Source of the DNA: Bolinopsis microptera
Taxonomy: Eukaryota; Ctenophora; Tentaculata; Lobata; Bolinopsidae
DNA length: 64,000 nt
NCBI RefSeq assembly: GCF_026151205.1
Contig: NC_087078.1
Span: forward strand, 15,579,118-15,643,117
Direction of reading: 5' to 3'
The stretch's first letter is position 1. Each line of letters starts with the position of its first letter. The position numbers and the translations under genes were made by a program. This document shows positions 12,386-33,454 of this stretch, in pieces. The notes under the pieces are model-generated. The model made no database searches, was not told where the DNA came from, and was given only the letters and a program-made list of their open reading frames with translations.

Positions 12386-15097
12386 TCTCTCACTGCCTCC
12401 GACTATTGACAGGACTAAGATAGCTGTTTGTTTGATCATCACACGGTTATAATACAGCACAATTGGCGCCAGATAAATGATATGTGTTGCACACAGCGTT
12501 AAATTGGCTAGATTAAAGGCTTGGATGCTTGTGTAATTGCTAAGGGACTAAGGGAATTTTGCCGCTTTGAATATTTTAGCACCAAGATGCCCAGCAGTAA
12601 GCAAAGATTTTTTGGCCAATATCTTAAACAATAATCTCAGAATGTGTGTTTTCTGTCTGTCTGTCTGTGTGTGTGCGTGTGTAATTTCCGAGCGGCTTAT
12701 TCAAGAAAACGGTAAGAGTTGCGGGACTGGTTTTTTCAGTATAGTGCCGAGAAAACTCTGACGAAGCCAAATGGTAAAAGTTTTTTAAATCGGTCGGTGG
12801 TAAGACTAAGTGGTTTAATTGATGGTTTTGTACCACAAATGTTACATAATAAAAATGGCTTGAGCAGCTTAATCAAGAAAACGGTAAGAGTTACGGGGCT
12901 CGCTCTCTCTACCACTACTGCATATTATGTAGCGTTGGTACATATATCATAATTACTAAATTAGGTACACTGTCATGAATACTATAAACTTATTAGGGGA
13001 GGGATCGCTCATAGCGGTCTGTTTGGACTGTAGAGAGAGTTCATACTTTCATTTTTTTTTCAAAATTCAAATAAACTTTACATCAATGTATTACAGTTAT
13101 ATTCAATAGAAAAGACCACAATTATATCTCCTGTGAGGCAAAAAAATGGAAAAAGAGAGCTAGAAAAATATTCATGAGACTCAACACTACCAGACTGCAG
13201 CTGGAGCGAGAAACATTATGTAAACATCAAAGTAAAATTTATTTCGGCTGAACCAAAACACGGTGAACACGACAATGTAATGCATGTTTTCAAATATGCG
13301 GATGTGGTGCGGAGTTAATAAGGGTTAATTTCTATTGATTATTGTTTAAGATACTATTGTTTAAGATACTATTGGATACGTGAGGGCACTCCGAATAGAA
13401 TTGCTCACCTAATGCGGGTTTTGACTCAGCGGGTAAATACTCTTAGGTACCCTTTTTAACTGCGGCAGTGAAATCCCGTCCGAAGGCCGGGTTACACTAG
13501 TAAATACTTAAATACAATGCCGATGATCACACAAATGACAACATACTTTACGGTATTCTAAAATTGTACTCAATTCTGACTGGCATTTAAATCCGACTCA
13601 AGGTAGCTAGGTATAGTAAGCGCACCGGATTTCGACAGGCAATGAATTGCGAAAGCGCGAACAGAATTTCGACTGATCTTATATGTAGATCTCCGATATT
13701 TTGGAGTTTATTCCATTCATTGATCATTCTGCAGAGTTCACAATGTTTGACTTATAGAATTTGACTCAGCGTAAATTTATTATAATTATATAGAACTAGA
13801 AGGGGCACTTGTGAAATGAAAATTGCCACCCGTAATTTTTTCGGCTCAAGACATTCTGGGCCAATAATGTAACACTACTATATACTACAGGTTCAGCATG
13901 GTACGAGCTGTTTTACAAACTTTCTAATTTGCACTATAGCATTAATAAAATTTACGAATATCGTATCATTCCGAGTCTTCGCCCACCTTGTGCAACTAAT
14001 AAAAATCAACAGGAATATTACAATAATTGCTCACGAACAAGTACAATGTACATACCTTTATTATTCATCAATCCGGATTTCAGTGGAATATGGCCATATT
14101 CCGCAAAAATTGACACGTCCCTCTCTTCAGATACAGAGTCTGGTTGTGTAACAGGAACGCGCGGATTATCTGTGCATGTTTCTGGCTCTACTCCCTTTCC
14201 ATCGCCTCCCTCTCCTTCTGGGACTGTTTCTCTCAGCCTCTCTTTGACGGAGCTGTCATGACTTGTCTTCTTACAGGTATGAGATTCCTGAAAAAAGTGT
14301 GAGGTTAATTTCTCAGCTGGAACTCACAAGACTTACTCTGAGTACTTACGCAACTCTTAGTACTTACGCAACTAAACTTACGAATCAAGGAATAATGAGA
14401 TGTTTTAGTTTCTCATCCCCCAAATGAATAAAACGATGCTAAAGTAATACAAATATTAATTAACAAACCCCCATCTACAGGTCGTAAGTTTCTCATCCTC
14501 CAGCTCTCCTGCGAAGTAATCCCCGGCCTTGCAGCTACTGTAACCTGCTACACCTTCATTGTGATCAAACTGATGCAGCGCTCTGCCAGTATCTACTCCT
14601 CCGGTAACAAGGCCTCCAGAGTTAACTACGAGATTAGAATGGCTAAAATCGGTGGTCTCGTCAGTGGGTTCTTCATCATGACCTATCTCCCGTACTACAC
14701 GATAATGTTCCAATACAGAGAACACATGGAGCCACTCATAAAACTTATGGCAGGAATCCTTGTGGTGACCAGCTACAACTTCGACGCCTTCATGTACGGT
14801 TACTGCAACAAGAACTATAGACGTGAGATCAAGAAGATAGTTCACAGCAAGGTTCCGTGGCTGGTGAAGGTGACTCCAGCGGACCACATAAACACAGATA
14901 CTCACACAAACAATGATACCAATACAATGTACACTAACGCTGCCGCTAACACCACTACAAGTCTCACTAGCACAAGTAACTTGTCCCCCAAACAGAGGCA
15001 TTCCCTAGCTCCCTCGCCCATCAGGGAGGAGAGTGAGACCTCTGTTTCCGTCTCTAAGGATTACTCTGTGTCGAAGTTATCTCTGGCCACCACGTGA
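10795..15097 (+). CDS. Class A (rhodopsin-like) G-protein-coupled receptor, 5 exons, 390 aa
   Basis: Seven-transmembrane plasma-membrane receptor. Exons: 10795–10968, 11281–11386, 11568–11697, 14131–14276 and 14481–15097; every phase joins and the total is 1,173 bp. The start ATG has context ACCATGG and follows a possible acceptor at 10,789. The N-terminus has N-glycosylation sequons at N8 and N26. Family landmarks: TM2 D76, TM3 Cys103 and ECL2 Cys182 for the usual disulfide, D127-R128-M129 in place of DRY, TM4 W155, TM5 P200, a TM6 TYLP motif in place of CWxP, and a TM7 NFDAFMY in place of NPxxY. The tail is Ser/Thr-rich. Intron 3 is long (2.4 kb) and holds a CT microsatellite and a palindrome. 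An AATAAA lies 40 nt after the stop. The ligand cannot be read from sequence; aminergic, peptide and melatonin-like subfamilies all remain possible. Confidence 0.9.
11765..11804. repeat. 40-bp perfect palindrome in GPCR intron 3
   Basis: GGTGGAGTAATTAAAGTATA is followed directly by its reverse complement, giving a perfect hairpin with no loop. It lies just after a TA-rich run. It could be two abutted terminal repeats left by a miniature transposon. Confidence 0.8.
12281..12392. repeat. (CT)n microsatellite
   Basis: About 110 bp of nearly pure CT dinucleotide in GPCR intron 3. It creates artificial Ser-Leu and Arg-Glu reading frames on both strands, which are not genes. Confidence 0.97.
12690..12900. 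repeat. Duplicated ~35-bp motif in GPCR intron 3
   Basis: The block CTTATTCAAGAAAACGGTAAG (one extra base trimmed at each comparison) recurs about 175 bp downstream with few changes, flanked both times by GAGCGGC/GAGCAGC and GGGACT/GGGGCT. It is probably a fragment of a tandem repeat; no coding value. Confidence 0.5.
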
Positions 15098-15136
15098 TAG
15101 TTTACATCACATCTTGATCTTAGATGTTTTTTTTTC

Positions 15137-15142
15137 AATAAA
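15137..15142 (+). terminator. Polyadenylation signal of the GPCR
   Basis: AATAAA 40 nt after the GPCR stop codon, preceded by a T run. Position and hexamer fit a cleavage/polyadenylation signal. Confidence 0.6.
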
Positions 15143-16634
15143 TCTCCTGAGACGGTATAGTTTTTCGATCGTAATATTTAATATCCGCACCAGTTGCAGT
15201 TAATATACTGTCCCAATCAACACCTGATCCAGCTTTCCCTCCGTTATATAGATCCTATATTTAGGAATATGCAAAGACTAACAACTTAGAGTTTTTTTCC
15301 CTTCAATTTGAAAGAAATATAGTATAGTTTTGAGTAGCACGTGGTTGCCAGGTGTTTACCCTACAGGATCGCAGAATAGGGACGGTATATACCAGACTTG
15401 ATACTTGTAACAACCAGGACTTATTAAAGAAATGGAGTAGGTACTATAGCGCCAGGAAAATGGGGTTGAGATGATATACTACCTAGGTGCTAGGTTAGAG
15501 TCACGAAAATTTGGTGTGATAAGATAATTCTAGAGATTAATATCAATATTGTTTGTTACATTATTTTGACAAGCTATGCTGTGATGATATTATTCTGATG
15601 TTTCGACTTGCGATAATTATTTTTCGACGGTTTGTGTTTGTATAACGACTTTGTTAATATGCCAATATAGGGTAATTGATAGTGAACTGTTTATAGATTT
15701 TAGAAAATTCATGGATTGTAATGAGCATGCTTTTAGTTTTTAAAATCAGTTGTTTTATTGGTAAACATATGAACTTAATTATTAATTTGATCATTAACGG
15801 CTAAGTGAATGTAAGATTCGAACAGCGTGAAATCATCAGCACTAATCACATTTTAACAGCTTCATTGAAACTGACTGACAAGAACAGAACATTGATTCAT
15901 TCCAGGATATTAGGAATTTGGATTTAGATTGAATGAATCATGAACATAAATCTTACAGACATTGTCCCAATTTAAAAATTAAGTTACTATCCGTTAACAG
16001 TATTTTCAGCTTCAAGAACTTCTGCTATTAACCTTTTCTTTGATTTCTATAACTAAATTAAGATAAAACTCACATGCTGCACTGCACGTGTTACTAACTG
16101 CACTGCCACTCTTAAAGAAAAGACCTAACGTGGAGTATTCTCCCTTCAACCCCAGACATATCCCACACACCTGACGATAATATTCACGCGACTAAGAGCC
16201 AGCCAGACCTTATCATTAGCGGACACCCTTGACTCAAAGTTTTGTCCGGAGTTAAAAGCAGTCTGGCAAGAGCTAGTTATTAGTACCGTCGATTAGTACC
16301 GCTACGTAGCGACAAACGAAAAAGTTACAAAATTAGCAATTACTAAGCGGCTCGGTAGTGGCCTCAGCTGTCCTGGAACTAACTAACTGAGGTCTGAACA
16401 ATAGCATGGAAGTGGTTATAAGTCTGTCACCCTTCGATAATTTTCTCGCTTAAACTTCAGTTTCTAGTTCAGGACCTGGCTGGACAGGTGCGATTAAGAA
16501 CAGTGGTGTAATTACAAATTATAAGTTTTTAATAGCCGACAAGGCCATTATGTTGCCACTTTACGTTCAGTTTTAGCATAACCTCCGTTTTGTTTGTCGG
16601 AATTTTCGCTTGAGGGAGTTTCAAGTTTGAAGAA
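15143..16634. other. Intergenic stretch between GPCR and secreted-protein gene
   Basis: About 1.5 kb of AT-rich sequence with no ORF or exon chain I can support and no obvious repeat. The promoter of the downstream secreted-protein gene is presumably here, but no core element is clear. Confidence 0.5.
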
Positions 16635-19600
16635 ATGAACTTGTTTGCAGTCCTTCTCTTCGCCTGCTTCGGTCAGACAGTTCGTAGTTATCAGTGCGTA
16701 GCAGGAATCAAGTCTTATTTCGGTAAAATTGTAATAAAGGAGTTTTATAACTAGTTATTGAAATTTTGCATCGAATGCGTAACTACCCCAGCTAGCTTTA
16801 GCCTTAATTGAGAATGAGATAAAGACTTAATGTATTCGGATATCGATTTAATAAAATTAAAATATTCCACGTTGCACTGCCACTGGCACTATGCAATTTA
16901 TAGCAAGTTATGACAATTACGTGTGACGTGGTCCTACAATTTTTCAGAAAAGTTAGATGTTTCTGGAGGAGTTTTTACTGAGGAAGATGTAGAACTCGAC
17001 TGTGGAAAGAACAAACTTATCAAAATATGGACTGAGCCGGTAAAGCCAACCAGACGCCATGGCACGGAGTTTCACGGAATCGGTCGTGATACGAACGAAG
17101 CCTCCCTAAAGATCATGACTGTCAGAAGATTATGGTTCAGATGTGAAAATAGCAGTAAGTTTAACATTTAATAGAATTAGAAGACATTGAGTTTTTTAGT
17201 AGTTTAGTTGAACCTGGTTGAACCCAACAATATCTTTGTTGGACGACCACCCAGTTGCAGGGCTATCTTGAGCAGCAGAGAAATTCAAACTCAGTCGTAC
17301 GACATTTTCACTGAAAGTTAAAGCATAAAGGCAATATTGAACATAGCTCGGGCAGGACACCACTAATAAATATTGAAACTTGTGTAATGAAATTTGAAAA
17401 CAATCTCTGATCATTCATCCTTAACACTTAAAGTTAATAATCCAAACAAAATCGGGCCTATCCTTTACTTTTAGAATAAACAAATTTACCACTCGAAGAG
17501 AGACGGGAAGAAAGCGCGAAGTTTCTGTACGGACAGAAAACTCTTCCTGAAGTCAAGAAAGTGTGTCCAAAAAAGATGAAGGCACTGATTACTGCTCTCG
17601 ATCCAATGTCATACGAATACGATCGTTATGATGACACGCCGGATTTTAACCAAGACGCGTGTATTGGGAAAACAAAATGTGTCATTAAGAAAGGAACGAG
17701 AATCGCAACAGCGACATACAAGATAGAAACAGATTGCAGGGCTGAAAATCGTAAGTTTGAGACTCTGAGTCTGACACTGATTTTTGGCGGACACTTTCAA
17801 AAATGTAAAGCAATTTCAGTTTCAACTTCAAGAGGCGATGTAATAACATGAAAATAACATTAACTGACGTTAAATCATGGTCAATTTAAGACGTCAATAT
17901 TTTTGATTGAGGAGCGTGATGGCACTCCGAAATATCCTAACCACTTTTTGTTTTCGGGTTAGTTCTTCACCGTTAAGATAAACTACTCCCCCAGATGCAC
18001 TGCACTGTTGCAACTCGGAGGAATCAAAGGACAGTGAAATGTTCAAGGCAAAAAGAGCCTGCAACTTAATACTTGAGTGTGAATGTTGCCAAAGACAAAC
18101 AGATGATAAAGTTAACATACGGTCTTGTGGAAGCATGGGCAAAAAGTGGGCCAACGCTGGTTTCGCTAGTTTAGCTGGTTAGTTTAGTTAAATTACTTAA
18201 TCAGGAAACCATTTGGTTCTGACTCTGGGTCAGCTTATATTTTACATTAAACTTCTGAGCTGGTTCTATAATTCACATTAGGAATAACCCAGACCATCTC
18301 TTTCATCTAGTTAAACTTAAAAACTACGAGTACGCATACACTCAGAGGTGATCCCAAATTATGAGTTAAACGAGTGATACTATTACTAATAACTAACTAT
18401 AAATTTCAATTAAAAGCTCACAGAGGATTTAAATTATTGGCTGCCAAGTGCCAACAAGTTCACTTCAGCTCTTCTATCGCTCTATTGGTCTGGTTACTAT
18501 GTTACTGATTACATTTTGCAGGGATAAACCACAACATGGGAATTAAGTATGATGAGAGCGATGATGATGACGCAACTGACGGTGACCCTGATTTCGGTAA
18601 GGATACTGTAAGTGTAAAAGTATGGCTTCAAAGTTAAATAGTTGATGTACAGTGGGGTGCTATATCTTTTCGTCATTCCTGAATGCGCGCATTTTTTCCC
18701 GATCCATGACTCAAAGTCAAAGTGCCGAAGGCACAAAAGAGTCAAGGACAAGGGTTGGCTTGATACATGTTTTGTATCCCAATATCGGCGCTTCGCGCGC
18801 GAAAAGTGGCATGCAACGTATGTCAAGGGTTAGCGAACGAGGTTTTTTTTTGTATATGGTAGCTTTGCGACCGTGCGTGCGTGCGAGCGTACGTGCCTTC
18901 GCCTTCAGTTATCGCCCACGTTTCTGCCTGCGCAAAGTTATTTTGCGCGATAACCTGATTTAAACAATTGTTGGCGCGCAGTGCTGAACTGTTCAAGTAA
19001 ATTGTTAATTTCACCATGTATGCATCCCGCTAGGGACTAATTGATAGCATATTATTATTATTTTGAGTTAGTAATACTAATAGTATTACTACTTTGCACA
19101 GATCTGTGTCAGGTTGCATAAACAATAAACATATGGTTACATAGAAATATGCACGATTTTCAAATTCAATATGGAATTATATTATGTATTAACTGGGCGG
19201 CGCTCTTTCTGTCACTCCGCCATATCTGCATGCTTATAGTTATAAACAGTAAAGACTGGGGTCCCCAGTTGGTATGGAATATGATAAAATACGCCATCAC
19301 GGATCGGGAAATTGAGCGGCCATCCACAAGAGAAAAGCGGCCGCATTTCTTGTAGTTGTTGATTTTAGCATTTAGCGCGCAAGTTTGCGTGCACGTCACG
19401 TGATATTGTATTTGTTAGCAGTGAGTTTAATTACGAGTCAGAGAATTTGTCTAGTACAAGGCCCAGACCCTACTTTGGCGTATCTAATTCTATAGTAAAT
19501 ATTGCAATTGTTGGAATGTTACAAATCTGACACCATTTAAAATTGAGGAACAGGGTATCTTAATTTTGTATCTTTGTTCCCCCTGTTTTATTCAACCGGG

Positions 19601-20950
19601 GAAATATTGCAATTATCCAATCGTATAGTTTACTCTGCACCCTTCTTAGACGAGGACGGCTGCCACGTGCGAAAAGCATATCTTAAAGTTGGCGATGGTA
19701 ACCCTAAACCAATTTGCATTCCTGGAAACATGGCAAGGATTCTTAGTCTCGTCGATCTCTTTTCTGATCAGCGTAAGTACTTCTTTTTGTGACATTTTCC
19801 TGAATAAATAGGCAACTACTATTATATTATACAGTGCCACTAGAGTATATTATTATTGCTACTTCATTGGTAACTTAGTGACTAGAATTATACTTATTAG
19901 GTACTCAAAATATTTTGGTTCTAGAATGAAATACTGAGCTTCTAGTTTTACTATTAGGATATTATATAGATTACTATACTATATAGATTATAGATGAACC
20001 ATCAAGATGTGACAGAGTTGCGGGGATCACATCAATATCGTATTTAACACAAGTGTATATTTATTCTACAGATGGTGGTAAGTGCGTAGTTAGAAGCATC
20101 AAAAATGACGATGCATGCACGGGAGAGGTAGACCCAGCTGAACAGTACTATTTTGGGTAAGGTTTAAAATTAGAAACTGAACAATTTTAACTTGCAACTT
20201 TTTAGTCATCCTCAGACTCCCTCAGTGACAGGCACACTTACTTTCCCATCAAATCTGTGATATACAAATCTTATAACTACACTATAAACTAATTGGCGAT
20301 TTCTAGCCCTAAATAAACATAGCACACACAAATGTATACAATGAAGAGGCTATCATTTCTAGTGATTTCAGAGGGGCTTCAAAATGTATAATAATTACCG
20401 TTTGGTTTCATTGGATACATTAAGTCGGCAACATTCAATGTACCATGTATAGATATATGTATTAAAAGAACTAATTAATTATCATATCATTGTACAGTGT
20501 TAAAATACATTGATTGAATCTACTCACCTTGCAGAGTAAACGTCCTTCTGCCGCCGGAATCTGGTGTTGCTTCTAACCTTAAAAATGCTTTGACAGCGAG
20601 ATTGGAAGAGGAAAACATTGAAACACCTTTCCTTCTCAAGGTAAATTTCCATATGAAATCTTTCTTTTTTTCCGAGAAAGTAACCGATGAAGTTGGGGCT
20701 TCACATTTTGTAATTTAATGTTGGCCTTTGCGGTCAGCAAACATGGTAGAAATGTCCTAATTTCAGTGTACACAGTTGCTAAAATAATTGATGCCGATGG
20801 ATACAATGTACAATATTTTCGCTGTTTCTTTGAAGATCGATTCTTTTATAAAATTGCTGAATACTGATTTGTTTGCAGGATAACATCAAAGAACGGACAA
20901 ATCTGAACGATGTCGACATGATCAAGTTCACGCTGGCATTCAGTCTGTAG
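16635..20950 (+). CDS. Secreted cysteine-containing protein, 8 exons, 367 aa; family uncertain
   Basis: Exons: 16635–16722, 16948–17154, about 17499–17750, 18522–18596, about 19554–19772, 20072–20156, 20535–20640 and 20879–20950; phases close to 1,104 bp. The first exon encodes a clear signal peptide, MNLFAVLLFACFGQTVRS, so the product is probably exported. The mature part has spaced cysteines: ELDCGKN and LWFRCEN in exon 2, KVCPKK, CIGKTKCVIKK and ETDC in exon 3, then GCHVRK, PICIPG, GGKCVVRS and DACTG. Exon 4 encodes an acidic run (DESDDDDATDGDPD). The exon 3 C-terminal pattern resembles the end of SUEL-type galactose-binding lectin domains, but the diagnostic N-terminal part is missing, so I do not name it. 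The acceptors of exons 3 and 5 are weak. At exon 3 the better-looking acceptor at 17,474 would bring a stop into frame. Intron 4 carries a CpG-rich repeat insertion. A polyadenylation signal follows at 21,225. Confidence 0.75.
18640..19410. repeat. CpG-rich dispersed repeat inserted in an intron
   Basis: This patch is much richer in CG and GCGC words than its surroundings. Its block around 18,793–18,828 (CGCGAAAAGTGGCATGCAAC) recurs in reverse complement near 38,483–38,520. Its block around 19,187–19,270 (ACTGGGCGGCGCTC, CTGTCA, TCCGCC, TGGGGTCC) recurs in reverse complement near 39,430–39,515. The order of the two blocks differs between loci, so the copies are rearranged or mosaic. Part of the intron between exons 4 and 5 of the secreted-protein gene. 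Confidence 0.65.
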
Positions 20951-21224
20951 TTGTGGAGTCAGCGTTGGCTAATGGCTGGGAGAGATTTTGAAGGAACACT
21001 GCATTGTAAAACTGTGTGGGGAGAACAACATATCCATATTAGTAGAATTATAATGAATCAATTGAATTAATATTATTATTTCATTTTTTACAAAACTTTT
21101 TTTCTTGAATTGATTCAGATAATTTGAGAAGCTGCTGCCCGAAAACTAATATCTATGGGAACAATGGTGAAATGTTTTCAGTGTTCGGTCAGGGAAAAAA
21201 GAATCAAGATAAACTTTTTGGTTA

Positions 21225-21230
21225 AATAAA
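21225..21230 (+). terminator. Polyadenylation signal of the secreted-protein gene
   Basis: AATAAA within GTTAAATAAATAAATAG, about 275 nt after the stop codon. This is the first canonical hexamer I see downstream of the gene. Confidence 0.45.
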
Positions 21231-21780
21231 TAAATAGTAAAAATTCACAAAAATCACACTCTTAAACAGCCCCAATCAAACACACGTACACATAATCTTA
21301 GCCAGTCGAATAATCCACTTTTCATTGATTTCAGGCTTTAAGAGGATTGTACTTATTACGACAGTCTTCCGGATTTCGACGATTATCAAAAATAATTAAC
21401 ATTCAAATCGGGCTGCAAAGGGCAAATTTAGGTTATGTCTCCAGTTTTTCTGGTAACATGATCTCGTTTCGTTCAAAAGATTAAACCATAAAAAACATGT
21501 TGCACTGCATGCAAAATTTCACAACCTCGAGAATCTAAAGTCCATATAAAAAGTAAACTCGAGGAGCAAAAGAATCTGAAAATAGTGCTGACCTAACCTA
21601 TAATGTAGGTTTCTACTTCCTGTCACAAAACCTACTACCTCAGAATAAAAGTCAGTCAAATAAGAATCTAGATCCATGCAGCATGTAACTGAGAAATCTC
21701 TTCTTCTTTATATTGAACAGCTTTCTTTATCAAACAAAATTCCTCATTCTAAACAAACCAAAGGCTAATGCACCAAGTCG

Positions 21781-21845
21781 GAATTTAGCACGTAGTCTTT
21801 GTAAAAGAGTTTAGCACGTAGTCTTTGTAAAAGAGTTTAGGTACT
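21781..21845. repeat. Direct duplication of a 31-bp block
   Basis: TTTAGCACGTAGTCTTTGTA plus AAAGAG occurs twice back to back, then partly a third time. It lies in the 1.1 kb between the convergent secreted-protein and PCGF genes, where I see nothing else. Confidence 0.7.
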
Positions 21846-21995
21846 AAAAGAGTTTAAATCAGTCTGTGGTATCATAAATCAATCATAAATCTCAATTTGA
21901 TGATCAGCTAAAATGAAATTCCGAATTCGACTCTGCTCTTGCCTCTTTCGGTCTTTCACATAGAGTTCGAACTAAATTGCGGGTGGGTCTTTCTG

Positions 21996-22001
21996 TTTAT
22001 T
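21996..22001 (-). terminator. Polyadenylation signal of the PCGF gene
   Basis: TTTATT on the + strand, which is AATAAA on the minus strand, 83 nt past the PCGF stop codon. Confidence 0.55.
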
Positions 22002-22083
22002 CTTTCATTTCTTCTGATAAGATTGTTCAAGTATGATAAATCGAATCTTACTCATTCATCACACGTATGCCTTCCTTTAAGTT

Positions 22084-31894
<9,811 letters not shown>

Positions 31895-33454
31895 TATGTA
31901 ACTGAATTGTAGGTTAGGTTTGCTGTTGTTGTTTGTGTAACATTGGGTGTTACAAGTTACATAAATATAGAAATTGTCACAATGTGGTCGTTATGTAAAT
32001 ATATGTAAGTATCATTCATAATGATTACATACTAAGATTATTTGAAAAGAGGTATTATTGTATATAATTGTAATAGTTTTCTGGATTTGCAATAATTAGA
32101 ATTTCAACTGACACCGATAATAATCATACACTATGAATAGTATTAGTAAGGGCCCATCAGTTACAGATTTAGTGTAAACAATTAATCGACTGATCCAAAA
32201 AAATTGGAGTTTACAACAGATAATAACTTAATAATGATATATAATACATTTACACTGTCAATGTTTAGAAAACCAAATACAGATCTTGCAACATCAGCAG
32301 GAACAAACAGTACGGAAACAGTGGCGGAAAAGCTACACACTTGAACGTAAAATCACAATTTGTGTCACAAACTGCAAATCATTTCCAAGGTAGTTTGCAA
32401 ATCGTTTAACTAAATACAGTGCATTTAAATAATATGTTGCACACCTTGATATTTAAAGTAATTAATATAAGAAATTCTACTCAGATCCACTACAAAACAC
32501 CCCATCAAACTATATATCACAAGAATCATACTGTTCAGATAAAGAAAACACTTCCCGAAAGACGGCTTAGGGGTCGTTCACATATTAAGTAATCAGCCGA
32601 GTGGGGAAGGGGGGGGGGGTTTCCAAATGATTACGCTAGTGTAATTTTGACACAAAAAGTGATTACACTAGCGTAATCATTTGGAAAAAAGTGATTACGT
32701 AATAATATGTGAACGACCCTTTAAATAACAGCTATCGTTATACTACGTATAACTTAAAGCTGTGTAATTTAATTAGCTCCAAAATTCTAATCATGCCAAA
32801 ACGTGGCATCACAAGAATTTCACATGATAAATATAAGAATAAAATTAACATTAAGTTTGCATTGATACCTTGAAAAATAGATTTAACTTCATTTACAGTC
32901 AGGTAACTGACTAGTGGTACCATAGGACCGTTACAAGTTCATTTTGTCAATAATGCATTGACATAAATTTAAATTGTTTATTTTCATCGGAGTATCACTG
33001 CTGTCTGGTTATTAAACAGACGTAATTATTATCAGAAGAACAAATTTGAATAAGAAGTAACAAAAAACTTACATTTGTCTAATTTACCCATGTCTTTTTT
33101 ATTTTCCTTATTTCATTATCGACACGGACAAAACAGACAAAAACTCCACTATTTGGGTATAATGATGGCTCTTCTCAGTCCTTAAGATAAGATGCAAAAT
33201 TGCTTGATGATTTGATATTTTTAAAACAAAATCTGAAGGAAAAGAATGGTAATTTCACGGTTTTATGGGTCACAATATCTTTGAATCGGTAGAAATTATG
33301 TAGAAGTCATGTTCAGATGTGAGACGTGAGTGTAGATCTCTGCTTTGAGGAGTGAGTAGAGTTTGTCTGAAAACGATCAAACAAGCACTGTTGCAGTGCA
33401 ACGATCCAGCAAGAGCAATGTGCAATTACTTTCAAACAGGTTGTCAAAAGAGAA
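31895..33454. other. Gap between PCGF and zinc-finger genes
   Basis: No gene seen. It contains the PCGF 5' region, a palindromic MITE at 32,571–32,720 and TTTATT words near 33,097 that could be the zinc-finger gene's polyadenylation signal on the minus strand. Confidence 0.5.
32571..32720. mobile_element. Palindromic MITE, ~150 bp
   Basis: Outer ends GGGTCGTTCACATATTA and its reverse complement (TAATATGTGAACGACCC) frame a second inner inverted pair, CCAAATGATTACGCTAGTGT against ACACTAGCGTAATCATTTGG. A G11 run interrupts the left arm. No coding. The transposase superfamily cannot be settled by eye. Confidence 0.85.

Noticed and set aside
12100-12460. Ser-Leu and Arg-Glu repeat proteins
   Set aside because: Direct translation of the CT microsatellite inside a GPCR intron.
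14456-15001. 181-codon minus-strand frame
   Set aside because: Lies antisense over the GPCR last exon, whose + strand reading has clear TM6/TM7 motifs and phase-consistent splicing.
17475-17498. Acceptor CTTTTAG at 17,474 for exon 3 of the secreted-protein gene
   Set aside because: In the required phase it brings TAA into frame; the weaker site at 17,498 keeps the frame. Only transcripts can settle this.
33069-33092. Possible first coding exon (ATGGGTAAATTAGACAAAT with GTAAGT donor) on the minus strand
   Set aside because: It gives no RING or other recognisable sequence; the proper PCGF first exon was found at 31,798–31,894, and this site is downstream of the zinc-finger stop.
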